NCBI GenBank assembly: GCA_002338885.1
Contig: DDJI01000046.1
Span: forward strand, 1 to 11,055
Direction of reading: 5' to 3'
Origin: Ruminococcus sp. UBA1828
GTDB taxonomy: Bacteria > Bacillota > Clostridia > Oscillospirales > Ruminococcaceae
DNA length: 11,055 nucleotides
The stretch's first letter is position 1. Every line of letters starts with the position of its first letter. Made by a program: the position numbers and the translations under genes. The notes beneath the pieces were generated by a model that saw only the letters and a program-made list of their open reading frames with translations, did not search any database and was not told the origin of the DNA. Below, in pieces: positions 1 to 6,164 of the stretch.

Positions 1-161
1 GCATAATTATATTTTTTTGATTTAATGATTTTTGTACATTGATTTTCTTGTGAATTTTCAGATGCCCGCATCAAATAAATTTATCGTCAAATTTAACAAT
101 ACGTCTTGCGATAATCATATAAATGCAAAGCAATTTAGACAAATTGTTTTTGGACGAGCCG

Positions 162-197
162 GCACTGCTGCGATTTGCTTTTTTAAAGCGGCAGTAC
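162..197 (+). promoter_or_regulatory. Leader hairpin upstream of the ECF S-component gene
   Basis: GCACTGCTGC (162-171) pairs with GCGGCAGTAC (188-197) over ten positions, with one C-A mismatch and one G-U pair, around a 16-nt AT-rich loop. It ends 19 nt before the GGGGGAG ribosome binding site. No T-run follows, so it is not a typical intrinsic terminator. It could be part of a 5' leader regulating the transporter gene, but I recognise no known riboswitch core (TPP, FMN, THF, preQ1, cobalamin) in 1-233. No confident promoter was found in the AT-rich stretch 1-160. Confidence 0.4.
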
Positions 198-233
198 TAA
201 AATGATATCAAACCAAAAGGGGGAGTGATTATT

Positions 234-908
234 ATGAAGAACAGAAAGCTTGCGCTGATTATTGCTGTCGGCTTGATGGCGGCGCTTTGCTTTGTGGGAA
301 ATTACATTCAGATAAAGATACCTAACGGCGTGCTCATAACGAGAATACACTTCGGAAACTCCATGTGCTTGCTTGCGGGTCTTTTGTTCGGCGGAATACC
401 CGGAGGTCTTGCATCGGGAATAGGCGCGGGATTATATGACCTGCTCGATCCTGTGTACATTGTGTCTGCACCGTTTACCTTCCTGTCAAAGTTTGCAATG
501 GGCTTTTTGTGCGGCGTGTTGGCTGCGAAGTACAAAAATCATCCTAAGACCAACAAGTCTTTCACGGGAGTCGTGCTCAGCGCAGTAGCCGGACAGATCA
601 CTTATATTGTGCTGTACCTAATGAACACATACATCGGTCAGCTGCTTTTGGGCGCACCTGTGGAAACCGCCCTTACGGCTGTTGCCACAAACGCAATAAC
701 ATCAAGCGTCAACGCCGTAATCGCCGTGGTTGTGTCGGTCCCGCTGTTCTATGCTTTGAAGAAACCGCTGATGTCAACCTATTTCTCCGAGCTTATCACG
801 GCTGTGCCGAAAAAACAGCTGCGCTGGTACGTATGGCTTATAATCGCTTTGGCGTTTTTGGCTGTGGCAGTTGCGTTCATATTCTTGGCGCAGATGCTAA
901 AGCAGTGA
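234..908 (+). CDS. ECF-type transporter substrate-binding (S) component, substrate unknown
   Basis: A 224-residue, very hydrophobic protein with the look of the ECF transporter S-component family (PF07155-like). S components are small membrane proteins that capture a vitamin or other micronutrient and dock onto a shared EcfA-EcfA'-EcfT module. The central stretch from about residue 38 (HFGN, then several GG and GxG turns, then GLYDLLDP near 66-73) is typical of the family. I count about six core hydrophobic segments to residue 178. After a basic linker there is a further hydrophobic helix at about 199-220, which the usual six-helix fold does not need. ATG 234 is preferred over GTG 225 because the AAGGGGGAG ribosome binding site (217-225) lies 8 nt before 234 and overlaps the GTG. 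No ATPase or EcfT gene is nearby, so this would be a group II (shared-module) S component. The substrate cannot be read from sequence or context. It is a single-gene unit with its own terminator. Confidence 0.75.
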   Translation: MKNRKLALIIAVGLMAALCFVGNYIQIKIPNGVLITRIHFGNSMCLLAGLLFGGIPGGLASGIGAGLYDLLDPVYIVSAPFTFLSKFAMGFLCGVLAAKYKNHPKTNKSFTGVVLSAVAGQITYIVLYLMNTYIGQLLLGAPVETALTAVATNAITSSVNAVIAVVVSVPLFYALKKPLMSTYFSELITAVPKKQLRWYVWLIIALAFLAVAVAFIFLAQMLKQ

Positions 909-931
909 TGCGTTCTCAATAAGCTTCATAT

Positions 932-965
932 CCCGCCGCATATTTTGCGCGGCGGGTTTGTTTTT
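932..965 (+). terminator. Intrinsic terminator after the ECF gene
   Basis: CCCGCCGC (932-939) and GCGGCGGG (949-956) form a perfect 8-bp GC stem with a 9-nt loop, followed directly by TTTGTTTTT. A weaker second hairpin, GTTTC (974-978) with GAAAC (985-989) followed by TTTTT, may back it up. Confidence 0.9.
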
Positions 966-1038
966 AAAGCTTCGTTTCCTTTAAGAAACTTTTTATGCTT
1001 GTGTTTTAAGCTCTTTGAGAGATGCACGGGCAATAAAC

Positions 1039-1067
1039 TTGATTTTCATCTGCCGCCATGGTAAACT
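1039..1067 (+). promoter_or_regulatory. Possible sigma-A promoter for prmA
   Basis: TTGATT (1039-1044) and TAAACT (1062-1067) are separated by exactly 17 nt and lie 41 nt before the prmA start. Each hexamer matches 4 of 6 consensus positions. The strong terminator just upstream means some promoter must lie in 966-1100, and this is the best candidate I can see. Confidence 0.35.
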
Positions 1068-1107
1068 TATCGGGACAAATGTATTACAACAGGGGAGGAA
1101 AGCATCT

Positions 1108-2076
1108 ATGGAATGGAAAGAGCTAAAGATATATACTACTCACGAAGGTGTTGAGCCGCTCACAAACGCGCTCATAAGCTTTGGAATAGACGGGTTCGTC
1201 ATAAACGATCCGGAGGATATAAAGGAATTTGAGAGGAACAAAAACGCATCATGGGATTATATAGGCGAGGAAGTCTGGCAGATGTGCGGCAAGGACACCT
1301 ATATAACGGTGTACGTTCCGGACAGCGAGGACGGCATAAATATGCTCGAGGCGGTGCGGTCGGCGGTAAATGCGCTTAAAGTGGCTGAAAACGCAGACAT
1401 GTACGGAACGCTTGAGATAAGAAGCGGAAATATCAAGGAAGAGGACTGGGCTAACAACTGGAAGCAGTATTTTAAGCCGCTCAACGTCGGAAACAGACTT
1501 GTGATAAAGCCGTCGTGGGAACAGCTCGGAGCCGATAACGACAGGGTAGTGCTGGAGCTTGATCCGGAAAACAGCTTCGGAACGGGAAGGCATCATACCA
1601 CAAGACTTTGCCTTGAGCTTGTGGAAAAGTACGTTAAGGACGGCGACAGGGTCTGCGATCTCGGCTGCGGAAGCGGCATAATCTCAATTGCGGCGGTGCT
1701 GTTGGGAGCAAAGAGCGCAGTTGCTGTCGATATTTCGCCCGATGCTGCCGTCACGGCAAAGGCAAACGCAAGCAAGAACGGCATATCGGATGACTGCTAT
1801 ACCGCATACTGCGGAGATGTCGTTACGGACGGTGCGCTGAGAGAAAAGATCGGAAACGGATATGAACTTGTCGCGGCAAATATAGTGGCGGATGTTCTTC
1901 TTGCAATGGCCGATGTGTTTAAATGCGTAACCGCAAAAGGCGGAACGCTTGTGCTTTCGGGTATCATAACCGGCAGATGCGACGAAGTGTTCGATGCCAT
2001 GAGACAAAGAGGCTTTGAAATGCTTGAGACTACCGAGTGCGAAATGTGGAACGCGGCAGCGTTTAAAAAGCTTTAA
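1108..2076 (+). CDS. prmA: Ribosomal protein L11 methyltransferase
   Basis: PrmA is a cytoplasmic enzyme that uses S-adenosylmethionine to trimethylate ribosomal protein L11. The 322-residue product is near the family's usual length of about 300. Family landmarks are in order: EEDWANNWKQYF (111-122) linking the substrate-recognition and catalytic domains, DPENSFGTGRHHTT (152-165), the SAM-binding DLGCGSG (184-190), AANI (256-259) and LSGI (283-286). The 152-165 stretch differs from the E. coli form (DPGLAFGTGTHPTT) but keeps FGTG-H-TT. ATG 1108 is chosen because AGGGGAGGAA (1091-1100) sits at ideal distance and the N-terminus matches the family. The reading frame is open back to 1015, but that 31-residue extension has no ribosome binding site. 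The next gene starts 2 nt after the stop, so the two are probably co-transcribed and translationally coupled. Confidence 0.93.
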   Translation: MEWKELKIYTTHEGVEPLTNALISFGIDGFVINDPEDIKEFERNKNASWDYIGEEVWQMCGKDTYITVYVPDSEDGINMLEAVRSAVNALKVAENADMYGTLEIRSGNIKEEDWANNWKQYFKPLNVGNRLVIKPSWEQLGADNDRVVLELDPENSFGTGRHHTTRLCLELVEKYVKDGDRVCDLGCGSGIISIAAVLLGAKSAVAVDISPDAAVTAKANASKNGISDDCYTAYCGDVVTDGALREKIGNGYELVAANIVADVLLAMADVFKCVTAKGGTLVLSGIITGRCDEVFDAMRQRGFEMLETTECEMWNAAAFKKL

Positions 2077-2078
2077 TC

Positions 2079-2759
2079 ATGATGCCTGAGATGACAATTG
2101 TATATGAGGACGGTCAGATATGCGTTGTGATAAAGCCGCAGGGCATAGACTCGGAGAGAGGCATGTGCGAAGCGCTCAAAAGCATGCTTTCCCGTGATGT
2201 ATACGCCGTGCACAGGCTTGACAAGGACGCAGCCGGTTTGATGGTGTATGCGCTGACGCAAAAATCCGCCGCCGCACTTTGTACACAAATGTCATGCGGC
2301 GGGTTTAAAAAGGAATACCTTGCGGTGCTGCTCGGCAGGATGGCAGATCAAAGCGGCACGCTTGAGGATATGCTTTACCACGACAGGGCTAAAAATAAAT
2401 CCTATGTCGTCAAAAGACCCCGCAAAGGCGTAAAGAGCGCAAAGCTGTCTTACATCACGCTTGCCGAGGATGTGGTTCGGGGTCGCGAAACCTCTTTGGT
2501 CGGTGTCAGGCTTTATACCGGAAGAACTCATCAAATACGTGTGCAGTTTTCTTCAAGAGGCTGCCCGCTTGCGGGAGATGTGAGGTACGGCGGGAAGATA
2601 CCCGGCGTGTCGCTTTGCCTTTGGTCGCACAAAATAAGCTTTTCACATCCGCTAAGCGGAAAGCAGATGAGCTTTGTGAAACTCCCGTCATGGGACTTGC
2701 CGTATGACAATGAATGTATAAATAGAGCGTTTGCGCGTTTGAATGACGTGCAGCAATAA
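2079..2759 (+). CDS. RluA-family pseudouridine synthase, short form without S4 domain
   Basis: A predicted 226-residue RNA pseudouridine synthase that would isomerise uridine to pseudouridine in rRNA or tRNA. The conserved catalytic block is HRLDKDAAG (45-53) with Asp48 as the expected catalytic residue. The third conserved motif is YTGRTHQIR (146-154), and GDVRYGG follows. The usual RLDxxTSG reads RLDKDAAG here, so the Thr-Ser pair is Ala-Ala; similar changes occur in the family, but this could affect fold or substrate choice. There is no N-terminal S4 RNA-binding domain, as in RluA or TruC-like members, unlike the second synthase at 9114-10073. Three ATGs are possible (2079, 2082, 2091), and none has a good ribosome binding site. 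Expression probably depends on coupling to prmA, whose stop lies 2 nt upstream. The target base cannot be assigned from sequence. Confidence 0.85.
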   Translation: MMPEMTIVYEDGQICVVIKPQGIDSERGMCEALKSMLSRDVYAVHRLDKDAAGLMVYALTQKSAAALCTQMSCGGFKKEYLAVLLGRMADQSGTLEDMLYHDRAKNKSYVVKRPRKGVKSAKLSYITLAEDVVRGRETSLVGVRLYTGRTHQIRVQFSSRGCPLAGDVRYGGKIPGVSLCLWSHKISFSHPLSGKQMSFVKLPSWDLPYDNECINRAFARLNDVQQ

Positions 2760-2797
2760 AGCTTCGACTTGTTTTTTAAGACGGAGCTTTATTTTTA
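2755..2797 (+). terminator. Intrinsic terminator after the prmA-RluA unit
   Basis: AATAAAGCTTCG (2755-2766) pairs with CGGAGCTTTATT (2782-2793) over 12 bp with one G-U, and the downstream arm runs into TTTTT. The stem begins inside the stop codon of the pseudouridine synthase gene. Confidence 0.75.
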
Positions 2798-2808
2798 TGA
2801 AAAATCTA

Positions 2809-2837
2809 TTGACATCTGAAATGTGTTGCGCTATAAT
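2809..2837 (+). promoter_or_regulatory. Consensus sigma-A promoter of the feo operon
   Basis: Perfect -35 TTGACA (2809-2814) and perfect -10 TATAAT (2832-2837) are separated by the optimal 17 nt. The expected transcription start is near 2843-2845, exactly where the first dyad element begins. A promoter this strong normally needs tight repression, which fits the operator set described below. Confidence 0.93.
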
Positions 2838-2843
2838 CTATTT

Positions 2844-2861
2844 GGTTAGCGGGGACTAACT
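2844..2861 (+). promoter_or_regulatory. Putative iron-repressor operator, site 1 (at transcription start)
   Basis: GGTTAGCGGGGACTAACT, a dyad with half-sites GTTAG (2845-2849) and CTAAC (2856-2860) separated by 6 nt. It starts 7 nt after the -10 box and covers the expected +1, an ideal place for repression. It shares its pattern with three more copies at 2907, 2930 and 3443. The half-sites GGTTAG/CTAACC match those of DtxR/IdeR-type boxes, but with a wider central spacer. The binding protein is inferred, and no regulator gene is in the window. Confidence 0.65.
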
Positions 2862-2906
2862 TATTACGCTGCGGTTGTCCTCTCTGGCCTGTTTTTAGGC
2901 GCTTGG

Positions 2907-2924
2907 GGTTAGCTTACACTAACT
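2907..2924 (+). promoter_or_regulatory. Putative iron-repressor operator, site 2 (leader)
   Basis: GGTTAGCTTACACTAACT keeps the GTTAG-N6-CTAAC pattern of site 1 and starts 63 bp after it, about six helical turns. A second CTAACCC follows directly (2923-2929), so GGGTTAG (2906-2912) can also pair with it as an RNA hairpin. Confidence 0.6.
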
Positions 2925-2929
2925 AACCC

Positions 2930-2947
2930 GATTAACGTGAGCTAATC
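2930..2947 (+). promoter_or_regulatory. Putative iron-repressor operator, site 3 (degenerate, before feoA)
   Basis: GATTAACGTGAGCTAATC is an 18-bp dyad that differs from the feoB-proximal copy mainly in symmetric G-to-A and C-to-T changes, so its symmetry is kept. It begins 23 bp after site 2 and ends 11 nt before the AGGAGGTGA ribosome binding site of the first feoA. Confidence 0.5.
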
Positions 2948-2970
2948 TGATTATCTACAGGAGGTGACAC

Positions 2971-3183
2971 ATGATGCCGCTTAGCTTCGCAGGTGTAGGC
3001 GAGCAAAACACCATAAAGAAAATATGCGGACGTCAGGACGTAAAAAAGCATCTTGAGGATCTTGGCTTTACGGTAGGCGAGACCGTGAGCGTTGTCAGTT
3101 GCGCAAACGGAAACGTCATAGTCAACATCCGAGATGTGCGGGTTGCCATCAGCAGAGAAATGGCGCAAAAGATACTTGTGTAG
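2971..3183 (+). CDS. feoA: FeoA-domain protein, first copy
   Basis: A 70-residue small cytoplasmic protein of the FeoA (SH3-like) family, which supports ferrous iron uptake by the FeoB membrane protein. The middle (VKKHLEDLGFTVGETVSVV) follows the FeoA pattern of a short helix, a LGF turn and a G-x-x-V strand. The C-terminal VRVAISREMAQKILV corresponds to the usual strand-helix ending. AGGAGGTGA (2959-2967) is a near-perfect Shine-Dalgarno match, and either ATG 2971 or ATG 2974 could be used, the latter having the more usual spacing. The N-terminal 12 residues (MMPLSFAGVGEQ) resemble the FeoA opening MPL. It is followed 18 nt later by a second feoA, and both precede feoB, in a typical Clostridia order. 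Confidence 0.85.
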   Translation: MMPLSFAGVGEQNTIKKICGRQDVKKHLEDLGFTVGETVSVVSCANGNVIVNIRDVRVAISREMAQKILV

Positions 3184-3201
3184 AATGGTAGGAGGAAAGG
3201 T

Positions 3202-3423
3202 ATGAATACACTTAGAACAACGCCTGTCGGAAAGACCGTAAAAGTAGTGCGGCTTCACGGCGAGGGCGCGGTGAGAAGGCGTATAATGGATATGGGACTC
3301 ACTAAGGGCGAACGCATAACCATACGCAAGATCGCTCCTTTGGGCGACCCCATCGAAATCACCGTAAGGGGTTATGAGCTGTCTATAAGAAAAGCGGACG
3401 CCGATATGATCGAGGTCGAATAA
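3202..3423 (+). CDS. feoA: FeoA-domain protein, second copy
   Basis: A 73-residue FeoA-family protein. It shows the canonical pattern more clearly than the first copy: TPVGKTVKVVRLHGEG near the start, RRRIMDMGLTKGERI (26-40), then IEITVRGYELSIRKADADMI, which matches the usual FeoA ending. GGAGG (3191-3195) lies 6 nt before ATG 3202. The two copies are divergent, sharing only pattern residues, so this is an old duplication or two separate subfamilies rather than a recent copy. Two FeoA proteins may form a heteromeric partner for FeoB or have separate roles; that is inference. A 64-nt gap with operator site 4 separates it from feoB. Confidence 0.9.
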   Translation: MNTLRTTPVGKTVKVVRLHGEGAVRRRIMDMGLTKGERITIRKIAPLGDPIEITVRGYELSIRKADADMIEVE

Positions 3424-3442
3424 GGCTTTTTTGCGGACTGCC

Positions 3443-3460
3443 GGTTAGCTTTAGCTAACC
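3443..3460 (+). promoter_or_regulatory. Putative iron-repressor operator, site 4 (before feoB)
   Basis: GGTTAGCTTTAGCTAACC has perfect 8-bp inverted arms (3443-3450 and 3453-3460) around TT, the most symmetrical of the four copies. It lies in the feoA-feoB gap, 12 nt before the AGGAAGGAG ribosome binding site. No good promoter hexamers surround it, so it could act as a roadblock operator, or as an RNA hairpin that tunes feoA against feoB output. Confidence 0.6.
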
Positions 3461-3487
3461 AAATACATTTTAAGGAAGGAGACAATT

Positions 3488-5902
3488 ATGGCTATAAAAA
3501 TAGCTCTTGCCGGAAACCCTAACAGCGGCAAAACGACGTTGTTTAACGCGTTGACCGGCTCAAATCAGTTTGTCGGAAACTGGCCCGGAGTAACAGTCGA
3601 GAAAAAGGAGGGAAAGTTAAAAAAGCATAACGACGTAACCATCACCGACCTGCCCGGCATATACTCTTTGTCACCGTACTCTCTTGAAGAGGTTGTTGCA
3701 AGAAACTACCTTATAAATGAGAAGCCCGATGCGATACTGAACATAATAGACGGAACAAACCTTGAGAGAAACCTCTACCTCACAACTCAGCTTGCGGAGC
3801 TGGGCATACCGATAGTAGCGGCGATAAACATGATGGATATCGTCAAAAAGAACGGCGACTCCATAGATATATCAAAGCTTTCGGATCAGCTCGGATGCAA
3901 GGTTGTGGAGATTTCCGCACTTAAAGGCACAGGCGTAGAAGAGGCTGCAAAGGCTGCTGTCAGTGCGGCAAACAGAAAGATTGCAGTTCCCGTCCACAAG
4001 TTTTCAGATGAAATAGAAAAGGTTATAACCGATATAGAGGGAATGGTGTTCGGCAACACCGAGTCGAGCATGCAGCGCTGGTACGCTGTAAAGCTCTTTG
4101 AAAGAGACGACAAGGTCACTGCTGAGCTTGGCTTGTCGGAGCAGATCACAGCCGAGATTGAAAAGCTGATTCAGTCCGTTGAGCAAAAGCATGACGATGA
4201 TGCTGAGTCGATTATCACGGCGGAAAGGTATGCATACATATCTTCGATACTCAAGTCGTCATACCGCAAAAAGAACGCAGCAAAGCTCACCATTTCGGAT
4301 AAAATAGATAAGGTAGTCACAAACCGCTGGCTCGGCTTGCCGATATTTGCGGTGATTATGTTCTTGGTTTACTACATCTCAATGGTTTCCGTGGGAACAT
4401 ACGCTACCGACTGGACGAACGATTGCCTGTTCGGCGACGGATGGCACCTGTTCGGAATAGGAAGTTCGGAATACAACGAAGTCGCGGAGGAATACGGCAC
4501 GGCGTCGCTGATAGTGGATGCGTATGACGAATACGTCGCGGAAAACGGCGCAGCGCCTACAGGCAACTTTGAGTACGCCGTTGAGGATGAGGAAACCCTT
4601 CAGGTCACATACGAAACCGCCACACTTGACGACTACAATGCAGCGGTAAGCACCCTGAGCGAATATACCGAAGAACCCGATCCCGCAGATTACGGCATAT
4701 GGGTGCCCGGAATACCGGCGCTGATAAGCTCGGGCCTTGAAGCTATAAATGCAGCGGACTGGGTTCAGGGACTGGTGGTTGACGGTATTGTAGCGGGCGT
4801 AGGCGCAGTTTTGGGATTCGTTCCTCAGATGCTCGTTTTGTTCACACTCCTTGCAATACTTGAGTCCTGCGGATACATGGCAAGAATCGCATTCGTGCTC
4901 GACAGAATATTCCGCAAGTTCGGTCTTTCCGGAAAGTCGTTCATACCTATGCTCGTAGGAATGGGCTGCGGCGTTCCCGGAGTCATGGCTTCAAGAACTA
5001 TAGAAAACGAACGCGACAGAAGAATGACCATCATGACGACGACCTTCATCCCCTGCGGAGCAAAGGTTCCGTTCATTTCGATGATAGCCGGTGCGTTGTT
5101 CGGAAATTCCGCATGGGTTGCAACAAGTGCATACTTTGTCGGAGTAGCGGCTATAGTAGTTTCGGGAATCATGCTTAAAAAGACAAAGATGTTCGCAGGA
5201 GATCCCGCTCCGTTCGTTATGGAGCTTCCCGCATACCACCTGCCTACGGTCATGAACGTGCTCAGATCCATGTGGGAAAGAGGCTGGTCGTTCATTAAGA
5301 AGGCGGGAACTGTAATCCTTCTCTCCACAATAGTTATTTGGTTCACCTCTTACTTCGGAGTAGTAGACGGCGCATTCAGAATGCTCTCAGAGGATGAGCT
5401 TGACAGCTCGATACTTGCCACGATAGGCAGAGGCGTCGCATGGATATTTGCTCCTTTGGGATGGGGAACATGGGAAGCTGCGGTTGCATCTATTACGGGA
5501 CTTGTCGCAAAGGAAAACATCGTCGGAACTATGGGTATACTCTACGGCGGCTCCGGAGATGTGTACGGAACGCTTGCAAGCGTGTTCACCGGCGTGAGCG
5601 GATACTCATTCCTCGTGTTCAACCTCCTGTGCGCTCCCTGCTTCGCAGCAATCGGTGCTATCAAGCGTGAGATGAACAACGCCAAGTGGACTTGGTTCGC
5701 GATACTTTATCAGTGCGGATTTGCATACGCAGTAGCGCTCATGATAAACCAGTTTGGCGGACTGTTTACCGGAAACGTAAACGTAATAGGACTTATAGCG
5801 GCAATAATCATACTTGCAATTATAGTATACATGCTCGTAAGACCTTATAAGGAGTCCGTAAGACTTGAAACGCCTAAGGTTAAAAAAGCAAAGGCAAGAT
5901 AA
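3488..5902 (+). CDS. feoB: Ferrous iron transport protein B
   Basis: FeoB is the membrane protein that imports Fe2+, with an N-terminal cytoplasmic GTPase domain. The G motifs are all present: G1 GNPNSGKT (9-16), G2 NWPGVT (31-36), G3 DLPG (54-57), G4 NMMD (114-117) and G5 SALKG (143-147). NRWLG (279-283) opens the first membrane helix. Two Gate-type stretches with candidate metal-path cysteines follow: GMGCGVPG (491-498) and FIPCGAKVP (520-528). Late motifs include VAKENIVGTMG and CAPCFAAIGAIKREM. At 804 residues it is longer than many FeoB proteins. The excess is largely an extracytoplasmic insert between helices 1 and 2, at about 326-402, with 21 Asp/Glu, 9 Tyr and no Lys, Arg or His. AGGAAGGAG sits 6 nt before ATG 3488. 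It is co-transcribed with two feoA genes upstream and feoX downstream. Confidence 0.97.
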   Translation: MAIKIALAGNPNSGKTTLFNALTGSNQFVGNWPGVTVEKKEGKLKKHNDVTITDLPGIYSLSPYSLEEVVARNYLINEKPDAILNIIDGTNLERNLYLTTQLAELGIPIVAAINMMDIVKKNGDSIDISKLSDQLGCKVVEISALKGTGVEEAAKAAVSAANRKIAVPVHKFSDEIEKVITDIEGMVFGNTESSMQRWYAVKLFERDDKVTAELGLSEQITAEIEKLIQSVEQKHDDDAESIITAERYAYISSILKSSYRKKNAAKLTISDKIDKVVTNRWLGLPIFAVIMFLVYYISMVSVGTYATDWTNDCLFGDGWHLFGIGSSEYNEVAEEYGTASLIVDAYDEYVAENGAAPTGNFEYAVEDEETLQVTYETATLDDYNAAVSTLSEYTEEPDPADYGIWVPGIPALISSGLEAINAADWVQGLVVDGIVAGVGAVLGFVPQMLVLFTLLAILESCGYMARIAFVLDRIFRKFGLSGKSFIPMLVGMGCGVPGVMASRTIENERDRRMTIMTTTFIPCGAKVPFISMIAGALFGNSAWVATSAYFVGVAAIVVSGIMLKKTKMFAGDPAPFVMELPAYHLPTVMNVLRSMWERGWSFIKKAGTVILLSTIVIWFTSYFGVVDGAFRMLSEDELDSSILATIGRGVAWIFAPLGWGTWEAAVASITGLVAKENIVGTMGILYGGSGDVYGTLASVFTGVSGYSFLVFNLLCAPCFAAIGAIKREMNNAKWTWFAILYQCGFAYAVALMINQFGGLFTGNVNVIGLIAAIIILAIIVYMLVRPYKESVRLETPKVKKAKAR

Positions 5903-5940
5903 GAAATATAGATCATTGATAAGCAAAGGATTTGATAGAT

Positions 5941-6120
5941 ATGTTTGAATGGATAGCAGCAAATATAGGCACAATAGTCGTTTCGATAATCTTAATCGGC
6001 ATAGTTGCTGCGATAGTGGTCGTACTGGTGAAGAACAAGAAAAAAGGTAAATCATCTTGCGGCTGCAATTGCGGCTGCTGTCCGATGAATGGAACATGCC
6101 ATAAATCGTCCGAGCAGTAG
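5941..6120 (+). CDS. FeoB-associated Cys-rich membrane protein
   Basis: A 59-residue single-pass membrane protein with a hydrophobic helix at about 8-30, a basic cytoplasmic-side stretch (KNKKKGK, 31-37) and a tail with six cysteines (40, 42, 44, 46, 47, 53) in CGCNCGCC-x5-C. This layout matches the FeoB-associated Cys-rich family (PF12669-like), found after feoB in many Firmicutes. The cysteines may bind iron or other metals at the cytoplasmic face of FeoB; the precise role is not established. ATG 5941 is preferred over TTG 5932 because AAAGGA (5925-5930) lies 10 nt before it. The gap from feoB is 38 nt, with a terminator just after the stop, so it is the last gene of the operon. Confidence 0.85.
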   Translation: MFEWIAANIGTIVVSIILIGIVAAIVVVLVKNKKKGKSSCGCNCGCCPMNGTCHKSSEQ

Positions 6121-6130
6121 TGATTGTTCA

Positions 6131-6164
6131 AAAACCCGCGTCGAAATATTCGGCGCGGGTTTTT
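6131..6164 (+). terminator. Intrinsic terminator of the feo operon
   Basis: AAAACCCGCGTCG (6131-6143) pairs with CGGCGCGGGTTTT (6151-6163) over 13 bp with one G-U and a 7-nt loop, ending in TTTTT. It begins 11 nt after the feoX stop. Confidence 0.92.

Noticed and set aside
1015..1107. N-terminal extension of prmA from an upstream ATG at 1015
   Set aside because: No ribosome binding site, no family match in the 31 extra residues, and it overlaps the only promoter candidate. ATG 1108 has AGGGGAGGAA at the right distance.
2844..2861. Fur box at the feo promoter
   Set aside because: The dyad bases GGTTAGC/CTAAC do not fit the TGATAAT-type Fur consensus; a different repressor family is more likely.
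4825..5346. 173-codon minus-strand frame opposite feoB
   Set aside because: A shadow of the strong feoB coding frame; no ribosome binding site, promoter or family match.
5606..6097. 163-codon minus-strand frame opposite the feoB end and feoX
   Set aside because: Low-complexity Ser/Arg/Tyr/Leu-rich shadow of two well-supported plus-strand genes.
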